From: Drosophila persimilis
Lineage: Eukaryota; Arthropoda; Insecta; Diptera; Drosophilidae
Reading direction: 5' to 3'
Assembly (NCBI RefSeq): GCF_003286085.1
Contig: NW_020825706.1
Location: forward strand, 3,348,001 to 3,412,000
Length of the DNA: 64,000 nt
The notes beneath the pieces were generated by a model. That model did no database searches. It saw nothing but the letters and a program-made list of their open reading frames with translations, and had not been told where the DNA came from. This document shows, one piece after another, positions 58,983 through 64,000 of the stretch. A program made the translations under genes and the position numbers. Within the stretch, counting starts at the first letter, position 1, and every line of letters begins with the position of its first letter.

Positions 58983-61900
58983 CAGTGGAGGGTAGGGTGA
59001 TAGACAGCTTGTTGCCGCCATGAAAGCCACAGCAGTGGGGTCTGGGCATCACTGTACAGCCTGGTTCTGGGGACCACAACAGGGACATTGTTATCATTAC
59101 CAGAAATTAATTATGGAATCAAAGTCCAAATCCCACAAATGGAGAGCCAGTTGTCCCTTTGTTTGGCCCATCTTTTGTTCGACAGTGTAATGGGATTAGC
59201 ATGCCTAGGTCCTGGGTCAAGCAGTGGGTAATTGTTGTTGATTCTGCTTCTTCCATGGTTGACTCACTAGCAAATGAGATGAGAATCTTTGTGTGTCGCG
59301 CAATTAGCCAGCAGTTTGAGAGCCACTGTGGGGGCATAGGCGCCACTTTTTTGGGTAATTCTCTCACTTCCACTTCTCGGCTTCAGTCTTTTTCATAAAT
59401 ATCAAATGGAGGTGTAACACATGACGTATGTGTAATAATCGTGAATTTTTAATGCTTCGAAATGGGAAATCGAAAGTTACACACAGGGGGAGTAGTGGTA
59501 GTAGTACGATTCAATGTGCCACAGAATAAGTAAGTCGACATTCCGACTGAAAGATATCCCATACGAAAAAAACAATGTAATAAATAATAAGAAACGTAAC
59601 GCGGAGGAACAAAGCTGCTACAATAAAACTCAATTTATGGCCAGCCAGAACTGGGCCCTAGGCAGGATGTATGCTGAAAATTGTTTATTTGAAATTTAAA
59701 AGGAGAGAGCTATAAGAAAGAAGAACTAATTTCCTTTGACAGGGAAACATATTATTGTATGCTATTGTATCCGTGATAATTAATTATCTATATCAGTTTT
59801 AGCAGATACATTTAGAGAAAAATGGGTTAGTAAAAAGAAACATACCTATATTTTAATAAATTATTCGGTTCTTAGATAAAAATATATTTAGATTTAATAG
59901 AATTTACTTTGATTTATAAATAAATTTATGAAAAAACTGAAATAAATTAAAATATTATAAATATTACTAAATATTACTAAATAAGTAAATAGATACAGTA
60001 AATATTATTAGTAGGAAATATATTTAATCTTAATATGCACTTAATATGTATTTAATTTAAATTTGAAATATATTTAATTTAAATAACTTAATTACTACAA
60101 TATTTAATTTAAATTAAATTAACATTTATTTTAACTACGAAATATATTTAAATCATAATATATAAATACAATAAATATTATTAGTAGGAAATATATTTCA
60201 TCTTAATACGAATTTAATATGTCTTTAATTTAAATTTGAAATACATATAATTGAAATAATTTAATTATTACAATATTTAATTTAAATATAATTAAAATTT
60301 ATTAAAATACTAAATATATTTAAATCAAATCTTTAATATTTGTATTATTTTTTTTACTATTTTGCTTTATTTTCTACTATTTTTTTTTAATCTTTTATTA
60401 TTTTTTATTTAAGTGAAAACTCCTTATTATTACATTTTCCAATTGGTATGCATTTTTAAATTAAAGTGTAGGTATTAAAATGATTGTAGTCCCTTTTCTC
60501 TGGTTTTGTGGGTAGATAATGTTCATATATTGGCCGTTCAACTGCCAAGCCTCATAACTTACAAATTATGGTAATGTACCCTAATGTTTGAGTGTTTTTA
60601 TGAGGGTACAAATGCAAAAACTTTCCCTTCGTGGGCATAACACTTTAAGCTGTTAACTTTTTACACTTTCACTCGTCCTTTTAGTAGTATTAACACCAAT
60701 GGAATGCGGGTATATCCCCCTGCACTTGACGTGTCTCCCTGTATGAAAAGAGCAAATCAAAAGCAAACAAGCCTTTACCAGAAAAAAAAAGAGTATCTTG
60801 CACATGGCCTTCAACACACACTCAACACTTAAACCACCTGCACACATATACTATATACACAGACATTGTCTGGCAGCAGGACAGGCATGGAGCTTCACAG
60901 AAGGACGTGCAGCGTGCGTTGACGTTGACGTTGCCGTTACCGCCGCCAGGCAAATGCAGCTAAGGGTTCTCGGATGCACTTTCACCTTGTCAATTATCCG
61001 CATCCTAAATTCTCTGGATCAGCGGAAACACAGTCTCAATTGTTAATGACAACATTGTAAGCCTCGGGGAAATTTGTGAACTCGTTTGTGCATGTCGTCG
61101 GACATTCTTTTTCGGGCGTCTTGTCTCCTTTGCGTCTTCATTTAATTGCTCTATAAATATTTTATTTGCCCAACAATGATGTTACTTTGGCATTATGTGC
61201 TACCTGCTGCAGGGTTTGGAACTTTGAACCCTCCTATGGCCCTACCATAAAACCCAATTCAAATCTAAACTGTGACAATTTCCAGCCCATCAACAACGAC
61301 GGCGCCTTGGTTTTATTGAGCGAACAAAATATACAAATTGGAAATTTTTCTTTCTGTTTAGTTTTTTCGTAGCATCATTGGGTGTTGCAAGAAAATTGCG
61401 TCATACTCGCCTTTGATTTATGGAGCATGTCGTAGGAAAGGCAAGGAAAGGGGGGTTGGGGGATTCAAACCTGAGACCCAACGAAGGTATAGCAGATGTG
61501 GAGCAGCAGGGCACTGAAGAGGCATCATTGATTGCAGGCAAACGGGCTTTAGATACATTCAAAGAGCAGCAAATGAGGCCAGAATTGAATTAAATTCAAT
61601 GGGTAATTCAAGTTCTTTCTGCTCTGTAATGCAATTAGACATTCTTGAGCAATTGGTTTGATTTTAAGATAGGCGTGTGATTGATTTCAAGATGTGAAAG
61701 GGAAAGGTTACAGAGTCACATCTCAAAGAGGATTAAATACACTATTAATTAAGAAATAGAAAAAACAGTCAGCCCTGAAGCACGCAAGGGGAGCCTCTAC
61801 TTTAGTTTGCTTTCAGAGCCATATCTGGCTGGGACATCTTTAATTTTCTCGTAAATTTTAATCACTTGGCTGAATCACAGCTGAGCGCACGTTTCAGCCA

Positions 61901-64000
61901 TTTCAATGTTTAGGCAAAAATGTCTGGCGACTCCCCAAAGACCTTAAAAGAAACCTGCTCGGTTCTGACATGTTAAAAGGTTGCTTTTTGCACACTTTTT
62001 GGCTCAAAGACTGTTATACATATGCAGATGATGTTAAACGTAAAATGGCTGAAATAGAAGCCTCCACAGGCCTCCACACTAGACTGCAAATGAAAGTTTT
62101 TCCATTAAGTTATTCCTCCCATAGCCTCAGTGCCATTATTGGGCTTTGATATCAGGCCAAAGCCAAACCGTACTACCTACTGACCATAAGTACGATACTA
62201 ATGGAATGGAGTGGAATGTCTCTGGCCTTATGAATTATACACAAGTTGGACGGCACGCATCTTTTTTTCTTGTGTTGTGTTTGGTTATTGCCCCTGAAAT
62301 GCCGACAATTCTCACCACAAAAATACCGAAATAGGGTAACACGCACGGAAATCGTTGATTGAGGCAGTCAAAAAAAAGAAGAAACACTGGAAGGCAGCAA
62401 AACTAGGAAAATTATTAAAGAAAGTTCAAGGGGGTCAAGGATTGCCATGTTGGAGTATCCAAAAGGTAAAATATAAATACGCAATTACTTGTTCTTTAAG
62501 ACTGGAATTGTTTTAGTAAAAATTGGAACGGTCTTTTGCGGTTAAGGATCTGCTCAAATTGTGTAATATGGGGGAACTTTCCTAAGGGAATCCTACACGA
62601 TGTATACATGATGTAGCACTTGTGTGTTTCAAACTTTATAATTTTAAAGCTCTTTTGAAACGTTGAACGATGCTCCAAAAGGAAGGGGGGGTGGGTTGGA
62701 CTGGGTTGGACACAGGACTAGACCCAATTGTAAATTCTTGTAAAAAGAAAGCGACTATATGGACTAATTGAAAAAACTTAGAATTCATCAAAAATACTTA
62801 AAAAATTTTACAAAAAAAAATTCAGTAAAAATACACTCATAAAAATTAAGCAATCTTATAGAAAATTGATCAACTAAAATTATTTTTCTCTTAAAAATGA
62901 GCAATGGAAAATCTCTTTAAAGAGCAGTAAACTGTCCGGCACTGTACATATTTCTTAAATAATACCCCAGCTTGATATATTCTTTATTCAAAATAATTTC
63001 CTCTTAAAATTGGTGTCACTAAAAAGTTTTCCAGCTTAAATTTAACCAGCTTTAAGCGTATAACAAGGCCACCATTTGTTTCGAAACTACTTATTATGAT
63101 CTCCCTCTCTGTCACCCATTATATAGGCGAGAGCATAAGGCCATTTCTCATGCTTTTAAAAGTACATATTCCTCTCTAGAGGAAAAAACTTTTACCAAAA
63201 CTCAAAGACTAAACTTCATTTTTAAGTCGACGTGTCACCAGCTTTAAGGAGAAAAAGCCAGGAACAGCAGCAGAAGTGAAAATTTCTCTGCTGGTGGCTG
63301 GTGGGAGGTCTTCTGTTATGTGGCCAACCACTAGACCCCGAGCCGCCCTAATGTGTCCACATTTTAATTACCCTTGATGTTGGGGGGAAAAAACAAACGC
63401 AGCAAGAGAAGCAACAAAATGTTGAAGGATTCATGGAAACGCTCACTGCTTTCATAAATATTTCAAATGCCTACTCGGTCCCCCTCCCGCCTGGTGACAG
63501 CTCATTCTGCCACTTGACATTGCACTGGGGTATGTGGTGTAATTTCCATGGCAGCCACAGGATACAGGACTCGACTCGCCCTGAATGTGCACGGATGAGA
63601 CCAATGAGATGCGAGTGCGCCTCCAGAGGCGCGATAACAGCGAGAGACCTTTTCGCAGGTGGACCGTGGACCCCACTTAGGACCTTTGCATTTTTAATGC
63701 TGATTCTGCCCATCGCCTTCGCCTGCTGGCAGTTTGAGAGCCACTTGCCTGTATCTATGCGACAATGTGTCCGCCAATGTGTAACCAATGTCAATGGGCT
63801 GCCAAAAATAAATTCCAATTGTTCGGCCCGTTTTTGTGCCTTCTTTTATTTCTTTTGGCCCGGCACAACACACAAGTCGCAGTATTGATTCGGTAAAAGT
63901 CGCGCGCGAATTTCCTTTACAGCCTTCCGCCGCTTTGTGGATTTCACATTTTCCGAAAAGGAGTTGACTGTTGTACGCGACTCGCACAACTGAACTGCGG
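58983..64000. other. intergenic, no gene supported
   Basis: AT-rich DNA with a degenerate tandem duplication at 59990-60340. A 151-codon open frame at 63433-63888 has no recognisable domain and no supporting signals. Nothing else stands out. Confidence 0.45.
59990..60340. repeat. degenerate direct tandem duplication, unit about 173 bases
   Basis: AATATTATTAGTAGGAAATA at 60001 recurs at 60174, followed in both copies by TTTAATTTAAATTTGAAATA and ACAATATTTAATTTAAAT blocks. Divergence is moderate. Confidence 0.75.

Noticed and set aside
63433-63888. 151-codon plus-strand open frame near the window end
   Set aside because: No domain, no signal peptide at the start, no promoter or poly(A) support; length is within chance for this base composition.
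1-64000. CRISPR arrays, operons or ribosome binding sites
   Set aside because: The window is insect nuclear DNA; the tandem arrays have no regular spacer structure.

Overview
The window is Drosophila nuclear DNA. The evidence is AT-rich intergenic sequence with abundant microsatellites, short introns with GT..AG ends, three identical U6 snRNA genes driven by a fly-type PSEA plus TATA promoter, a 3' remnant of a jockey-clade retrotransposon, and four protein genes whose closest matches in memory are fly genes. I recall that D. melanogaster has a three-gene U6 cluster at cytological 96A close to CG13624 (REPTOR), CG13625 (Bud13) and CG6643 (Esyt2). The same set here points to Muller element E. 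The species is not resolved; Sophophora is likely.

Layout from left to right. 1-581: 3' end of a frameshifted jockey-type LINE. 1934-2455: a degenerate tandem array rich in CACGTG and CATGTG. 2712-4310: an intronless FOP/CEP20-like (LisH) centrosomal-type protein with internal nonapeptide repeats. 4420-6760: two related low-complexity arrays in opposite orientation around 1 kb of plain DNA. 6761-18300: gene-poor DNA with three tandem-duplication blocks and two terminal-inverted-repeat elements, one of which (18090-18292) has the TTAA plus CCC ends of piggyBac. 18594-20531: Bud13 with a compact Motif-1 promoter. 20532-42410: about 22 kb of non-coding DNA that probably holds REPTOR 5' exons, alternative promoters and a long first intron. 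42513-45152: REPTOR, four coding exons, with a CREBRF-type bZIP. 48223-49911: three U6 genes on the minus strand. 49601-54936: Esyt2 on the minus strand, convergent with REPTOR, with an SMP domain and three C2 domains. The third U6 gene sits inside the last Esyt2 intron. 54937-64000: Esyt2 upstream DNA and intergenic DNA with a TIR element at 58254-58979 and two degenerate tandem arrays.

The genes do not form one pathway. Bud13 (splicing) and REPTOR (TORC1-controlled transcription) lie head to tail, while Esyt2 (ER-plasma membrane lipid transfer) and the U6 genes lie on the other strand. The most interesting result is in Esyt2: three mutually exclusive-looking exons (51549-51634, 52889-52986, 53251-53336), all entering in phase 0, leaving in phase 2 and ending in Gly-Arg, each encode a different version of the second half of the C2A domain, including calcium-binding loop 3. 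No CRISPR, rRNA or convincing tRNA gene was seen.
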